Positions 34,115 to 41,925 of a DNA stretch of 64,000 bases are shown here, in pieces. Every line of letters starts with the position of its first letter. Positions within the stretch are counted from its first letter, which is position 1. The notes below the pieces were generated by a model. That model did not search any database. It was not told the origin of the DNA and worked only from the letters and a program-made list of their open reading frames with translations. The position numbers and the translations under genes were made by a program. Source of the DNA: Stenotrophomonas sp. UBA7346 (GTDB lineage: Bacteria > Pseudomonadota > Gammaproteobacteria > Xanthomonadales > Xanthomonadaceae); contig DKPB01000038.1 of assembly GCA_002471015.1 (NCBI GenBank), forward strand, positions 1-64,000. The letters run 5' to 3'.

Positions 34115-34282
34115 CCCCTTCCCTTTGGCGCAGCCAAAGGGCACTAAACCCCCTCCCTTTGGCCGAAGGCCAAGGGGAGGGTTGGGGAGGGGTGCTTTTC
34201 ACGTCATCCGCAAACCCCAAAGCAAAAGCCGACCCCTCCCCAACCCTCCCCTTCGCTACGCGAAAGGGAGGGGGCTTAGTGC
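34115..34282. repeat. CCCCTCCC/GGGGAGGG inverted repeat cluster
   Basis: Hairpin CCCTTTGGC-GCA-GCCAAAGGG (34121-34141) lies just after the TonB receptor stop and may end its transcript. It is followed by CCCCTCCCTTTGGCCGAAGG and GGGGAGGGTTGGGGAGGGGT, then an inverted partner (ACCCCTCCCCAACCCTCCCC, then TTCGCTACGCGAAAGGGAGG). This covers most of the 304-base gap. Confidence 0.7.
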
Positions 34283-34367
34283 GGCTCCGCTCCAGTTCCG
34301 CGCGCGCGGCTGATCCCCACACCTGAACAAGCCCCACCAGCAAACCCGCCCCAGCGCCCCAGTCCGC

Positions 34368-34387
34368 TAAACTGACCGCCGTTTTTT
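34368..34387 (+). promoter_or_regulatory. Candidate -10 region of the deaminase gene
   Basis: TAAACT at 34368-34373 is followed by GACCGCCGTTTTTTG, 35 bases before the ATG. Same layout as before glnS and the nitroreductase operon. No -35 seen. Confidence 0.35.
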
Positions 34388-34408
34388 GCCACAACGCCGG
34401 TCATCATC

Positions 34409-34969
34409 ATGCTGCACGCCCAGGTTCACCTCACCCTCCCCGTCTGGATCCACGACGCCGTCGACGCCGACCGCGCCTATACCAGCGATGCGGACAAGGT
34501 GGCGCTGGCCATCGAGCTGTCGCGACTGAACGTTGAACACGCCAGCGGCGGCCCGTTTGGTGCGGTGGTATTCGGCCCCGACCACAAGGTGATCGCCGCC
34601 GCGGTAAATCGCGTGGTGCCGCATGCCACGTCGCTGGCACACGCCGAAAACATGGCCTATATGCTGGCCCAGCAGAAGCTCAACACCCCGCGCCTGAACG
34701 CGCTGCTGTCGCCGGTCACCCTGGCTACGTCCTCGCAGCCCTGCTGCCAGTGCTACGGCGCCACCGTCTGGGCCGGCATCGACCGCCTGCTGATCGGCGC
34801 CTGCGCCGCCGACGTGGAAGAACTCACCCCGTTCGACGAAGGCCCGTTGCCCGTCGATTGGGCTGGTGAGCTGAACAAGCGCGGCATCGAGGTCGTGCAA
34901 GGCATCAACCGCGACGACGCCCGCGCCGTGCTGCACAGCTACGGCAAGAACGACGGCGCCCGCTACTGA
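34409..34969 (+). CDS. Nucleoside/guanine deaminase-family zinc enzyme
   Basis: 186 residues of the cytidine deaminase-like superfamily. Zinc and catalytic motif HAEN near residue 75 (SLAHAENMAYML) and PCCQC near 113 (SSQPCCQCYGATVWAG), the H-A-E and P-C-x-x-C pair. HAEN rather than HAE plus V and the length fit guanine-deaminase/Tad-like nucleoside deaminases. The true substrate base is not predictable. Stands alone between two repeat-filled gaps. Confidence 0.8.
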   Translation: MLHAQVHLTLPVWIHDAVDADRAYTSDADKVALAIELSRLNVEHASGGPFGAVVFGPDHKVIAAAVNRVVPHATSLAHAENMAYMLAQQKLNTPRLNALLSPVTLATSSQPCCQCYGATVWAGIDRLLIGACAADVEELTPFDEGPLPVDWAGELNKRGIEVVQGINRDDARAVLHSYGKNDGARY

Positions 34970-34974
34970 CCTGA

Positions 34975-35096
34975 AGCCCCTCTCCCACCGGGAGAGGGGT
35001 TGGGGTGAGGGTCCGGCAGTTCTCATGCAGTCTGCTACCGGAGCATCACCTACCCTCATCCGCCCTGCGGGCACCTTCTCCCGGCGGGAGAAGGAG
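34975..35096. repeat. Paired-hairpin intergenic repeat
   Basis: CCCCTCTCCCACCGGGAGAG then GGGTTGGGGTGAGGGT, and further right CCCTCATCCGCCCTGCGGGC followed by CTTCTCCCGGCGGGAGAAGG. Same orientation as the 17228-17371 copy. It fills the deaminase-rlmM gap and brings GGAGAAGGAGAGG close upstream of the rlmM start. Confidence 0.75.
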
Positions 35097-35126
35097 AGGC
35101 CCACCCGCTCCACACCAAGGATTTCC

Positions 35127-36182
35127 ATGACCGGCCTGCTCTGCTACTGCCGCCAAGGCTTTGAACCGGAACTGGCCGGCGAATTGAACGACCGTGCAGG
35201 CCATGCCGGCATTGCCGGTTACGCCCGTACCCAGCGCAACGATGGCTACGTGGTGTTCGTCACCGACGAGGCCGAAGCGCTGGACCAGCGCCTGCCCTGG
35301 CGCGAGTTGATCTTCGCCCGGCAGAAACTGCGGGTACTGGCTGAACTGCCGCAGCTCGATGCCAGCGACCGCATCACCCCGATCATCGCCGCGCTGGAAG
35401 GCCAGCAGCGCTTTGGCGACCTGTGGGTGGAACACCCCGATTCGGACGCAGGCAAGCCGCTGGCCGGGCTGGCGCGCGCCTTCGGCAATGCCCTGCGGCC
35501 GGCCCTGCGCAAGGCCGGCCTGCTCACCGACAAGCCCAACGGCAAGCTGCCGCGGCTGCATGTGGTGTTTGTCGATGGTACGCACGCATTTGTCTGCGTG
35601 GCCGATACCCGCGACAGCGCGCCGTGGTTGCTGGGCATTCCGCGGCTGAAGCTGCTGCCGGACGCCCCCTCGCGTTCGGCCCTGAAGCTGGAAGAAGCCT
35701 TCATGACCCTACTCACGCCGGAAGAACGTGAGGCACTGGTGGTGCCGGGCATGCGCGCTGCGGACCTGGGTGCCGCACCGGGCGGCTGGACCTGGGTGCT
35801 GACCCGCCAGCACCTGCATGTAAGCAGCATCGACAACGGCCCACTGCGCCAGCACGTGCTGGATACCGGTCTGGTCGAACACCTGCGTGCCGATGGCTTC
35901 CATTGGCAGCCGGAAACGCCGCTGGATTGGATGGTCTGCGACATGGTGGAACAGCCACGCCGCGTGGCCGAACGCATGGCCACCTGGCTGCGCGAGGGCT
36001 GGTGCAAGCACGCCATCTTCAACCTGAAGCTGCCGATGAAGAAGCGCTGGGATGAGACGCGCCTGTGCCTGGACCTGTTCGCAGACAAGGCCGGCAAGCC
36101 GCTGACCATCCGCGCCAAGCAGCTGTATCACGACCGTGAGGAAATCACGGTGTTCGCGACCCCGCGGTCCAAAGGCTTGTGA
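35127..36182 (+). CDS. rlmM: 23S rRNA (cytidine2498-2'-O)-methyltransferase
   Basis: 351 residues, close to E. coli RlmM (366). An N-terminal ferredoxin-like/THUMP module (LLCYCRQGFEPELAGELNDR) precedes a Rossmann-fold methyltransferase with AdoMet motif ADLGAAPGGWTWVLTRQ near residue 220 and catalytic K-D-K-E-type residues (Asp in DWMVCDMVEQP, Lys in NLKLPMKKRW). It modifies C2498 in the peptidyl transferase region. The ATG at 35127 begins homology; in-frame sequence back to 35025 is repeat-derived and rejected. Confidence 0.95.
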   Translation: MTGLLCYCRQGFEPELAGELNDRAGHAGIAGYARTQRNDGYVVFVTDEAEALDQRLPWRELIFARQKLRVLAELPQLDASDRITPIIAALEGQQRFGDLWVEHPDSDAGKPLAGLARAFGNALRPALRKAGLLTDKPNGKLPRLHVVFVDGTHAFVCVADTRDSAPWLLGIPRLKLLPDAPSRSALKLEEAFMTLLTPEEREALVVPGMRAADLGAAPGGWTWVLTRQHLHVSSIDNGPLRQHVLDTGLVEHLRADGFHWQPETPLDWMVCDMVEQPRRVAERMATWLREGWCKHAIFNLKLPMKKRWDETRLCLDLFADKAGKPLTIRAKQLYHDREEITVFATPRSKGL

Positions 36183-36185
36183 TTG

Positions 36186-36365
36186 AAGCCCCTCTCCTGC
36201 GAAGCGGGAGAGGGTTTGGGGTGAGGGCAGCTTCTGCCTCGAGATTCCCTGTAGTGCCGAGCCATGCTCGGCAGGGGCATTACCGGTAAAGCCTCTGCCG
36301 AGCATGGCTCGGCACTACAGATCATTGTTCCGGTAAAGCCCCTGCCGAGCAGAGCTCGGTACTAC
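36186..36365. repeat. Half paired-hairpin repeat plus three SMAG elements
   Basis: A half copy of the GGGAGAGGG family is at 36186-36230. SMAG palindromes follow: forward at 36251-36273, inverse at 36296-36318 and 36343-36365. A forward and an inverse copy facing each other can form a long stem, the dimer arrangement seen for many SMAGs. The last copy ends about 95 bases before the next signal-peptide sequence. Confidence 0.8.
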
Positions 36366-36459
36366 CTGCGCCGTTGCCAAAGTTGCCCAAGCAACCACAC
36401 TGCGCTTCCTTCCAAGCCTCTGGCACACTCGCGCTTCCACCCACACGGAAGTCGCCGCC

Positions 36460-36525
36460 ATCGCCCGTCAGATCACCCGCGCCCGCATCGCCGCCCTCGC
36501 GCTCATCACCCTGAGCAGCACTGCT
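36460..36525 (+). other. In-frame signal-peptide coding sequence lacking ATG/GTG/TTG
   Basis: Reading in frame with the SMP-30-like gene, 36460-36525 codes ARQITRARIAALALITLSST then ALA after an ATC codon: a basic n-region, hydrophobic core and ALA|AD cleavage site. GGAA at 36447-36450 would be a properly spaced ribosome site for a start at 36460. The codon there is ATC. No in-frame ATG, GTG or TTG exists between 36361 and 36526. Confidence 0.65.
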
Positions 36526-37377
36526 TTGGCCGCCGACACCTTCATCGCCCGCGACCACGTCAGCGATGGCACCTTCACCAGTGGCATCGAAGGCCCGGCG
36601 ACCGGCCCGGATGGCGCGCTGTACGTGGTCAACATCGGCAAGGACGGCACCATCGGCCGCGTTGATGACACCGGCAAGGCAACGCTGTTCCTCACCCTGC
36701 CCGAAGGCAGCATCGGCAACGGCATCCGCTTCGGCAGTGATGGCACGATGTATATCGCCGACTACCCGCGTCACAACATCCTGCGCGTGGCACCCGGCTC
36801 AAACAGCGTCAACGTGTTCGCCCACCTGCCCGATGCGCACCAGCCCAACGACATCGCCCTGGCTCCGGACGGCACGCTGTATGCCAGCGACCCCAACTGG
36901 GCAAAGGTCGATGACGGCCAGCTGTGGCGCATCGACCGCGATGGCAGTGTGCACCTGCTCGAAACCGGCATGGGCACCACCAATGGCATCGAGGTCAGCC
37001 CGGACGGCCAGCGCCTGTACGTCAACGAAAGCGTTCAACGCAATGTCTGGATCTACGACCGCGCCGCCGACGGCAGCATCAGCAACAAGCGTCTGCTGAT
37101 CCGTTTCGACGACCATGGCATGGACGGCATGCGCTGCGACGCCGACGGCAATCTCTATATCGCCCGTTACGACGCCGGTGTGGTTGCGGTGGTCTCGCCG
37201 GAAGGCAAGCTGCTGCGTGACGTGTCACTCAAGGGCCGCAAACCCACCAATGTCGCCTTCGGCGGCAGCGATGGCCGCCAGGTCTTCGTCACCCTGCAGG
37301 ACCGCGGCGCGGTGGAAACCTTCCAGGCAGACCGTCCCGGCCGTGAGTACGGCTTGCAACCCTCAGCCAAACCCTGA
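36526..37377 (+). CDS. SMP-30/gluconolactonase-like beta-propeller protein
   Basis: 283 residues from the first usual initiator, TTG at 36526; the real product is probably 22 residues longer with a signal peptide (see 36460-36525). Repeated blades such as ATGPDGALYVVNIGKDGTIG, SDGTMYIADYPRHNILRV and APDGTLYASDPNWAKVDDG identify the SMP-30/gluconolaconase/LRE-like six-bladed propeller, which binds a divalent metal. Possible substrates are lactones or organophosphates; none can be fixed. Ends GREYGLQPSAKP. Stands alone after the SMAG cluster. Confidence 0.78.
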   Translation: MAADTFIARDHVSDGTFTSGIEGPATGPDGALYVVNIGKDGTIGRVDDTGKATLFLTLPEGSIGNGIRFGSDGTMYIADYPRHNILRVAPGSNSVNVFAHLPDAHQPNDIALAPDGTLYASDPNWAKVDDGQLWRIDRDGSVHLLETGMGTTNGIEVSPDGQRLYVNESVQRNVWIYDRAADGSISNKRLLIRFDDHGMDGMRCDADGNLYIARYDAGVVAVVSPEGKLLRDVSLKGRKPTNVAFGGSDGRQVFVTLQDRGAVETFQADRPGREYGLQPSAKP

Positions 37378-37440
37378 GAGCGCCAGTCTCAGCTGCTGCA
37401 ATCCATATCAGGCATGCTGTAGGCCATGGGAGGAACCGCA

Positions 37441-38163
37441 ATGCAGACCATCGAACTGAAAGACCCGGCCGGTTTCGGCAACGAGTTTCTGCGGCTGACC
37501 CTGATGCAGGGCTTCCAGTCGCTGACCAAGCGCGACCTGGAGCTGTTGATCTTCGTACTGCTCGAGCGCGACGGCGCCATCAACCGCAGCGACTCCAATG
37601 CAGCGGTCGCACTGCAGTTGCGGGTCACCCCGGCCAAGGTCAAGGGCCTGCGTCGCGATGGCTATGCACGCTGGCGTGCGCTGGTGCCGGAGGAAGGCGA
37701 CGCGGCCCTGCAGCGCATCGTCGCCGCGGTGTTGACCGAGGCCAATCTGCGTTCCGGGGCAAAACACGTCAGCGAACGCAGTCGCAAGGAAGGCTTCCTC
37801 GCCATCCGCATCGAACACCCCGACGATGCCCAACGCTTCGAGCAGGCCATCCTCGATGTCGGCGCAATCCCGGTCTACGAACGCAACCGCGAAGTGGTGG
37901 CAGTGCGTTTCGACACCCTGCTCAACATCGCCGAACGCTGGAACTACCTGCAGCCCGATCCGCAGGCCACGCTCGATGCGCTGAAAAAGCTGGCCCCGGC
38001 CTCGGAAGAAGTCGCCGACCTGCTGAAGAAGGACCTCACCCAACTGCGCTGGGTCGACCTGCGGCGTGCGCTCAACAGCCTGGGCGCCAAGGCCATCAGC
38101 TCAACCGCTGAAGGTGGTTTGAAGGGACTGCTGAAACTGGTGTTCCCCTTTATTCCGGGCTGA
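37441..38163 (+). CDS. Hypothetical protein with helix-turn-helix-like N terminus
   Basis: 240 residues, not recognised. The first 75 residues (LRLTLMQGFQSLTKRDLELL ... DGAINRSDSNAAVALQLRVT ... KGLRRDGYARW) read like a winged helix: helices followed by a basic recognition segment. The middle (EGFLAIRIEHPDDAQRFEQA) resembles a small alpha/beta domain, and the C terminus ends in a hydrophobic helix (GLLKLVFPFIPG), perhaps membrane-seeking. ATG at 37441 is preferred over 37426 because GGGAGG precedes it. A single-gene unit between a secreted propeller gene and an EF-hand gene. Confidence 0.7.
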   Translation: MQTIELKDPAGFGNEFLRLTLMQGFQSLTKRDLELLIFVLLERDGAINRSDSNAAVALQLRVTPAKVKGLRRDGYARWRALVPEEGDAALQRIVAAVLTEANLRSGAKHVSERSRKEGFLAIRIEHPDDAQRFEQAILDVGAIPVYERNREVVAVRFDTLLNIAERWNYLQPDPQATLDALKKLAPASEEVADLLKKDLTQLRWVDLRRALNSLGAKAISSTAEGGLKGLLKLVFPFIPG

Positions 38164-38237
38164 CGATTCGCCTGTTCAGGCTACGCGCACTACCATCGCA
38201 GGTATCCGCTCACCTGGGCGGACCTGCTTCCATCTGG

Positions 38238-38651
38238 ATGAGTCGTGCCATGCTCGCGTTTCGTTACTCCCTGCCCCTGGTCATTGTCGGCCTGTTGCCC
38301 TTCGCCGTCCCCGCACAGACGGTGCAGCGACCTGCACCGGCGGTGAGCGTGCCACTGAGCGATACACCGGTGAACGTACGCGAGCAATCGCTGTCCACTG
38401 GCAAGGTCACCCATTCCACGCAGATCCAGATGCCGGCCGGCCAGGCGCAGGTCACCGTCCGTTCGATCCAGCCGGACAGCGTGGTGGGCAACTACCGCAT
38501 CGATTTCGAGGCGATGGATGTGGATGGCGATGGTTTCATCAGCCGCGAGGAAGCGCAGGCCAATCCGGCGCTGGCCGATGAATTCAATGCCCTGGATACC
38601 GCGCGTCGCGGCAAGCTGTCGCGTGAGCAGTTGGCCGGCTGGCTGCGCTAA
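38238..38651 (+). CDS. Exported EF-hand protein
   Basis: 137 residues with a signal peptide (AMLAFRYSLPLVIVGLLPFA, cleavage near VPAQT). One canonical calcium loop, DVDGDGFISREE, at residues 94-105 has acidic or oxygen ligands at positions 1, 3, 5, 9 and 12. A second, degenerate loop (DTARRGKLSREQ) lacks the ligands at 3 and 5. The middle segment is beta-rich (STQIQMPAGQAQVTVRSI). Likely a periplasmic Ca2+-binding protein common in xanthomonads; function unknown. Confidence 0.8.
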   Translation: MSRAMLAFRYSLPLVIVGLLPFAVPAQTVQRPAPAVSVPLSDTPVNVREQSLSTGKVTHSTQIQMPAGQAQVTVRSIQPDSVVGNYRIDFEAMDVDGDGFISREEAQANPALADEFNALDTARRGKLSREQLAGWLR

Positions 38652-38661
38652 GGCATCACCT

Positions 38662-38823
38662 GTAGTGCCGAGCCATGCTCGGCACGGAGCGTTACCAGGA
38701 AGCTCTCTGCCGAGCATGGCTCGGCACTACGCGGGTGCGCCCTCCTTTTTGCGTAGCAAAGGGGAGGGTTTGGGAGGGGTGCTTCTGCTGGTAAAGCCCC
38801 TGCCGAGCATGGCTCGGCACTAC
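38662..38823. repeat. Three SMAG elements and a G-rich repeat block
   Basis: Forward SMAG at 38662-38684 and inverse copy at 38708-38730 face each other. A GGGGAGGGTTTGGGAGGGGT block is at about 38760-38780 and another inverse SMAG at 38801-38823. The cluster separates the convergent EF-hand and ubiquinone hydroxylase genes. Confidence 0.8.
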
Positions 38824-38828
38824 CTTGC

Positions 38829-40007
38829 CTACAGGCCGGAGGCGCGCTTCCAGAACAACGACATCAGCGGCGGCATCTTGCCCGCCAGGCCCAATAGCGC
38901 GCCACGTGCCAGGGTCAGGTGCATCTCGTCGTTGGAGAACACCTTGTTGATCGCATCGAAGCTGTAAGCGGCCACCGTGTTCTCGCTGCGCCGGGTACGC
39001 GCCCAGCGCTGCAGGCGATGTGGCGAGCTCCAGTCCTGCCGACGCTGCCTGGCTTCGCGCACAAGATCACGCAGGCCGGCGACATCACGCAGGCCCAGGT
39101 TCACGCCCTGCCCGGCCAGTGGATGCACCACGTGCGCGGCATCGCCCAGGGTCAACACGCGCCCAGCCACATACGCGCTGGCCAACTGCCGGCGCAGCGG
39201 GAATGCCGCGCGCGCCGAAACCAAACGCATCTCACCCAAACGCCCGGCAAACGCATTGGTCAGCTCGCGATTGAAGCTGTCCTCATCCAGGGCGAGCACC
39301 CGTTCGGCTTCGGCATCCGGCAAGGTCCAGACAATGGAGCTGCGGTGGCGGTCGAACGGCAGCACCGCCAGTGGGCCGGTGTCGAGGAAACGCTGCCAGG
39401 CGGTGTCCTCGTTCGGCAGCGCGCTATCCACGTAGGCAACCACGCCGCGCTGGCCATAGTCGTGGCGGCTGATGTCCAGCCCGGCCAGCGTGCGCAGGGT
39501 GGATTCGGCGCCATCGGCGGCTATCGCGATCGAGGCCTCGACCCGACGGCCATCGTCCAGGCGCAGGCGCACGCCCTGCGCATCCTGCTCCATCGCCTCC
39601 ACCCGTGCCGGGCAATACAACTGCACACCCGCCGCCGGCAACGCCGCCCACAAGCGATCCACCAGCAGGCCGTTCTCGACGATCCAGCCCAGCTCGCGGC
39701 GACCCAGGGTGTCGGCATCGAAGGTCAGGTCACCGCCACCGGCGGCGTCCCAGACCCGCATGCGTCGATAGGCGCGTGCACGGGTCTGGTCCACCTGCTT
39801 CCACACGCCCAGCGATTCCAGCAGGGCGGCATTGTCAGCGGCAAAGGCGAACACGCGCAGGTCCGGCTTCAGCGCTGACCACGGCGGCGGCTCGCGGCCT
39901 TCTATCAATGTCACCTGCAGGCCTTCCTGGGCCAGCGCCAGCGCACAGGCCGCGCCGACCACGCCGCCACCCACGATCACCGCATCCCATTGTCCGCGCC
40001 GGCTCAT
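38829..40007 (-). CDS. FAD-dependent ubiquinone hydroxylase, UbiI/UbiF type
   Basis: 392 residues. Rossmann FAD motif VIVGGGVVGAACALALAQEG at the N terminus, conserved IAADGAESTLR near residue 170 and the FAD ribityl motif GDAAHVVHPLAGQGVNLGLR near 290, all diagnostic of the UbiH/UbiF/VisC flavin monooxygenases of aerobic ubiquinone synthesis. Its ATG (40007) overlaps the stop of the ubiH-like gene. Which ring position it hydroxylates (C5 or C6) is not certain; as the paralogue paired with UbiH it is probably UbiI. Confidence 0.85.
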   Translation of the reverse strand: MSRRGQWDAVIVGGGVVGAACALALAQEGLQVTLIEGREPPPWSALKPDLRVFAFAADNAALLESLGVWKQVDQTRARAYRRMRVWDAAGGGDLTFDADTLGRRELGWIVENGLLVDRLWAALPAAGVQLYCPARVEAMEQDAQGVRLRLDDGRRVEASIAIAADGAESTLRTLAGLDISRHDYGQRGVVAYVDSALPNEDTAWQRFLDTGPLAVLPFDRHRSSIVWTLPDAEAERVLALDEDSFNRELTNAFAGRLGEMRLVSARAAFPLRRQLASAYVAGRVLTLGDAAHVVHPLAGQGVNLGLRDVAGLRDLVREARQRRQDWSSPHRLQRWARTRRSENTVAAYSFDAINKVFSNDEMHLTLARGALLGLAGKMPPLMSLFWKRASGL

Positions 40008-41215
40008 CGCACTTCGCTCCTGCACAGCTCGGGCACCTGGCCACGGAAGCCCATCGCCCCGCCCACCAGGAAGGACTGCACTGCGGAGGCCTGTGCTGCC
40101 GCGACCAGGCCCAGACTGCGCAGCGGCCGCATCAGCGCTGCCTCGTTGCTGGTCAAGCGCGCCAGGCCGTCGGAGAAGGCCAGGGTCTGCTCACGGTCGG
40201 GGCCACGGCGGGCCACATAGACCTGCAACAGGGCATCGCTGCCCGGGTCCTGCGCGCCGTCCTCTATCAATTCGGCCAGGGTCAGCGCGTCGCGCAGCCC
40301 CAGGTTGAAGCCCTGCGCGCCCAAGGGGTGGATGGTCTGCGCGGCATTGCCCAGCAGCAGCGCGCGCACGCCCACCAGTTGCTGCGCCAGCACCTGGATC
40401 AGCGGGTAGGCGCTGCGCGGGCCGCTTTCCAGCAGGCGCCCGGCGCGCCAGCCCACCGCATCCTGCAGCCGCGCCAGCCATGCCGCGTCGTCCAGCGCCA
40501 TTACCGCATCGGCCTGCGCGCGGGCCACGCCGTGGACCACACCGTAATGGCGGTCGCCACGGGGCAACAGCGCGGTCGGGCCGGTATCAGTGAAGCGCTC
40601 GTAGGCAGTGCCGTCCGGCGCCTTGGCCGCGCGCAGCCGGGCCACGAACAGGGTCTGCTCGTAATCGTGCTCGCTGACCGCAATGCCCAGCGCCTGCCGC
40701 ACCGCGCTGCGGGTGCCGTCGGCCCCCACCACCAGCCGCGCCTGCAGCTGCTGCTCGCCAGACGCATCGCCGATGACCAGTTGGCGACGGCCATCGCTGC
40801 TGCCCCCCAGGCCAAGGAAGCGCGCCGGGCGGTAGCGGGTCAGGTGCTGCAGTTCGCCCAGCCGGGCTTCCAGCGCGGCACCAAAGTCGCGCGCCACCAC
40901 CACCTGGCCGAAGACTTCGCGTCCATAGTCGCTGGCCTGCATCACCACCCGGCCAAAATCGCCGGCGCGGCTGACATGGATGCGGCGGATCGGGCCCCCC
41001 GGATTGGCCAGCTTCTGCATTACGCCCAGTGCGGTCAGTGCGTTGACCGTAGCTGCAGCAAAGCTGAGGTTGCGCTGGTCGAACACCGCCGGCATGGTGC
41101 CGGCCGGGGTCGCCTCGACCAGGCCAACGTCCAGTCCCAGCCGGTCCAGTGCGATGGCCAGGCTGGCACCGACCAGCCCGCCACCGACGATCACTACGTC
41201 ATGGTTCTTGCTCAT
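40004..41215 (-). CDS. ubiH: 2-octaprenyl-6-methoxyphenol hydroxylase-type monooxygenase
   Basis: 403 residues. FAD motif VVIVGGGLVGASLAIALDRL, ADGTRSAVRQALG near residue 165 and LLGNAAQTIHPLGAQGFNLG near 295. The GNAAQTIHP variant instead of GDAAH is the mark of UbiH proteins. It catalyses C1 hydroxylation in ubiquinone synthesis at the membrane. Start ATG at 41215. Forms a coupled pair with the downstream UbiI-type gene; divergent from the probable cobalamin transporter gene. Confidence 0.9.
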   Translation of the reverse strand: MSKNHDVVIVGGGLVGASLAIALDRLGLDVGLVEATPAGTMPAVFDQRNLSFAAATVNALTALGVMQKLANPGGPIRRIHVSRAGDFGRVVMQASDYGREVFGQVVVARDFGAALEARLGELQHLTRYRPARFLGLGGSSDGRRQLVIGDASGEQQLQARLVVGADGTRSAVRQALGIAVSEHDYEQTLFVARLRAAKAPDGTAYERFTDTGPTALLPRGDRHYGVVHGVARAQADAVMALDDAAWLARLQDAVGWRAGRLLESGPRSAYPLIQVLAQQLVGVRALLLGNAAQTIHPLGAQGFNLGLRDALTLAELIEDGAQDPGSDALLQVYVARRGPDREQTLAFSDGLARLTSNEAALMRPLRSLGLVAAAQASAVQSFLVGGAMGFRGQVPELCRSEVR

Positions 41216-41295
41216 GGGCCAATGATACGGGGGATCACTGGTACGGCTACGCCCGTCTTGCCGCAGCGCAACCGCCGGTTCACCCCCACTACGGC

Positions 41296-41312
41296 TAGAA
41301 TGGCCGTCTGAT
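41296..41312 (+). promoter_or_regulatory. Candidate -10 region before btuM
   Basis: TAGAAT at 41296-41301 followed by GGCCGTCTGATT, 34 bases before the ATG. The 114-base gap to ubiH has no room for, and shows no sign of, a cobalamin riboswitch. Confidence 0.4.
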
Positions 41313-41329
41313 TAACGGAAACCGACACC

Positions 41330-41911
41330 ATGACCGCCAACGTCCAACGCGCCATCATCCTGTCCCTGCTCGTGCTGCTGATGGCCGGCACCCGCCTCAA
41401 CCACTTCGCACCGGTGCCGGATGCGTCCTGGGCGGTGTTCTTCATCGGTGGTTTCTACCTGCGCAACTGGACCCGCTGGGCCTTCCCCTTGCTGATGGGT
41501 CTGGCCGTGGTGGTTGACTGGGTGGTGATCTCCAACCAGGGCATGAGCTTCTGGCAGCACTACTGTGTCTCGGCCGCCTACTGGATGTTGATCCCGGCTT
41601 ATTTCGCGATGTGGGCGGGCGGCATGCTGCTGCGTCGTTACTACACCGGCGCCAGCCTCAAGTCGCTGGGCCTGCTGGCCGCCAGCGTGATCGGTTCTGT
41701 CGCTCTGTGCCACCTGATCGCCCAGGGCAGCTTCTATTGGATCAGCGCCTCGGTGGCTGAACCGAGCGTTGCCGGCTGGGCCAAGAACTACAGCGACTGG
41801 CTGCTGCCCTACATGCAGACCGCAGCCATGTACGTCGGTGCCGCCGCAGTGGTGCAGATAGTCGTCGAGGCCACCAGCAAGCAGCCGGCCGCCGGCCGCG
41901 TTGCCCACTGA
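41330..41911 (+). CDS. btuM: Probable cobalamin transporter BtuM (solitary ECF S-component-like)
   Basis: 193 residues with about six hydrophobic segments and no ABC partner. Size, position directly upstream of a corrinoid adenosyltransferase, and a single well-placed Cys79 in SFWQHYCVSAAYW fit the BtuM family, where a conserved cysteine near position 80 in the loop after segment 3 coordinates cobalamin and removes cyanide. Other marks are LNHFAPVPDASWAVFFIGGF and WVVISNQGMS. The family link rests on my memory of BtuM features, not an alignment. An older label would be a conserved membrane protein of unknown function. Confidence 0.65.
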   Translation: MTANVQRAIILSLLVLLMAGTRLNHFAPVPDASWAVFFIGGFYLRNWTRWAFPLLMGLAVVVDWVVISNQGMSFWQHYCVSAAYWMLIPAYFAMWAGGMLLRRYYTGASLKSLGLLAASVIGSVALCHLIAQGSFYWISASVAEPSVAGWAKNYSDWLLPYMQTAAMYVGAAAVVQIVVEATSKQPAAGRVAH

Positions 41912-41925
41912 GGGCGCGCCAGGCA

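Noticed and set aside
41216..41329. Cobalamin riboswitch before btuM
   Set aside because: The gap is only 114 bases and holds no B12-box-like sequence or suitable fold.
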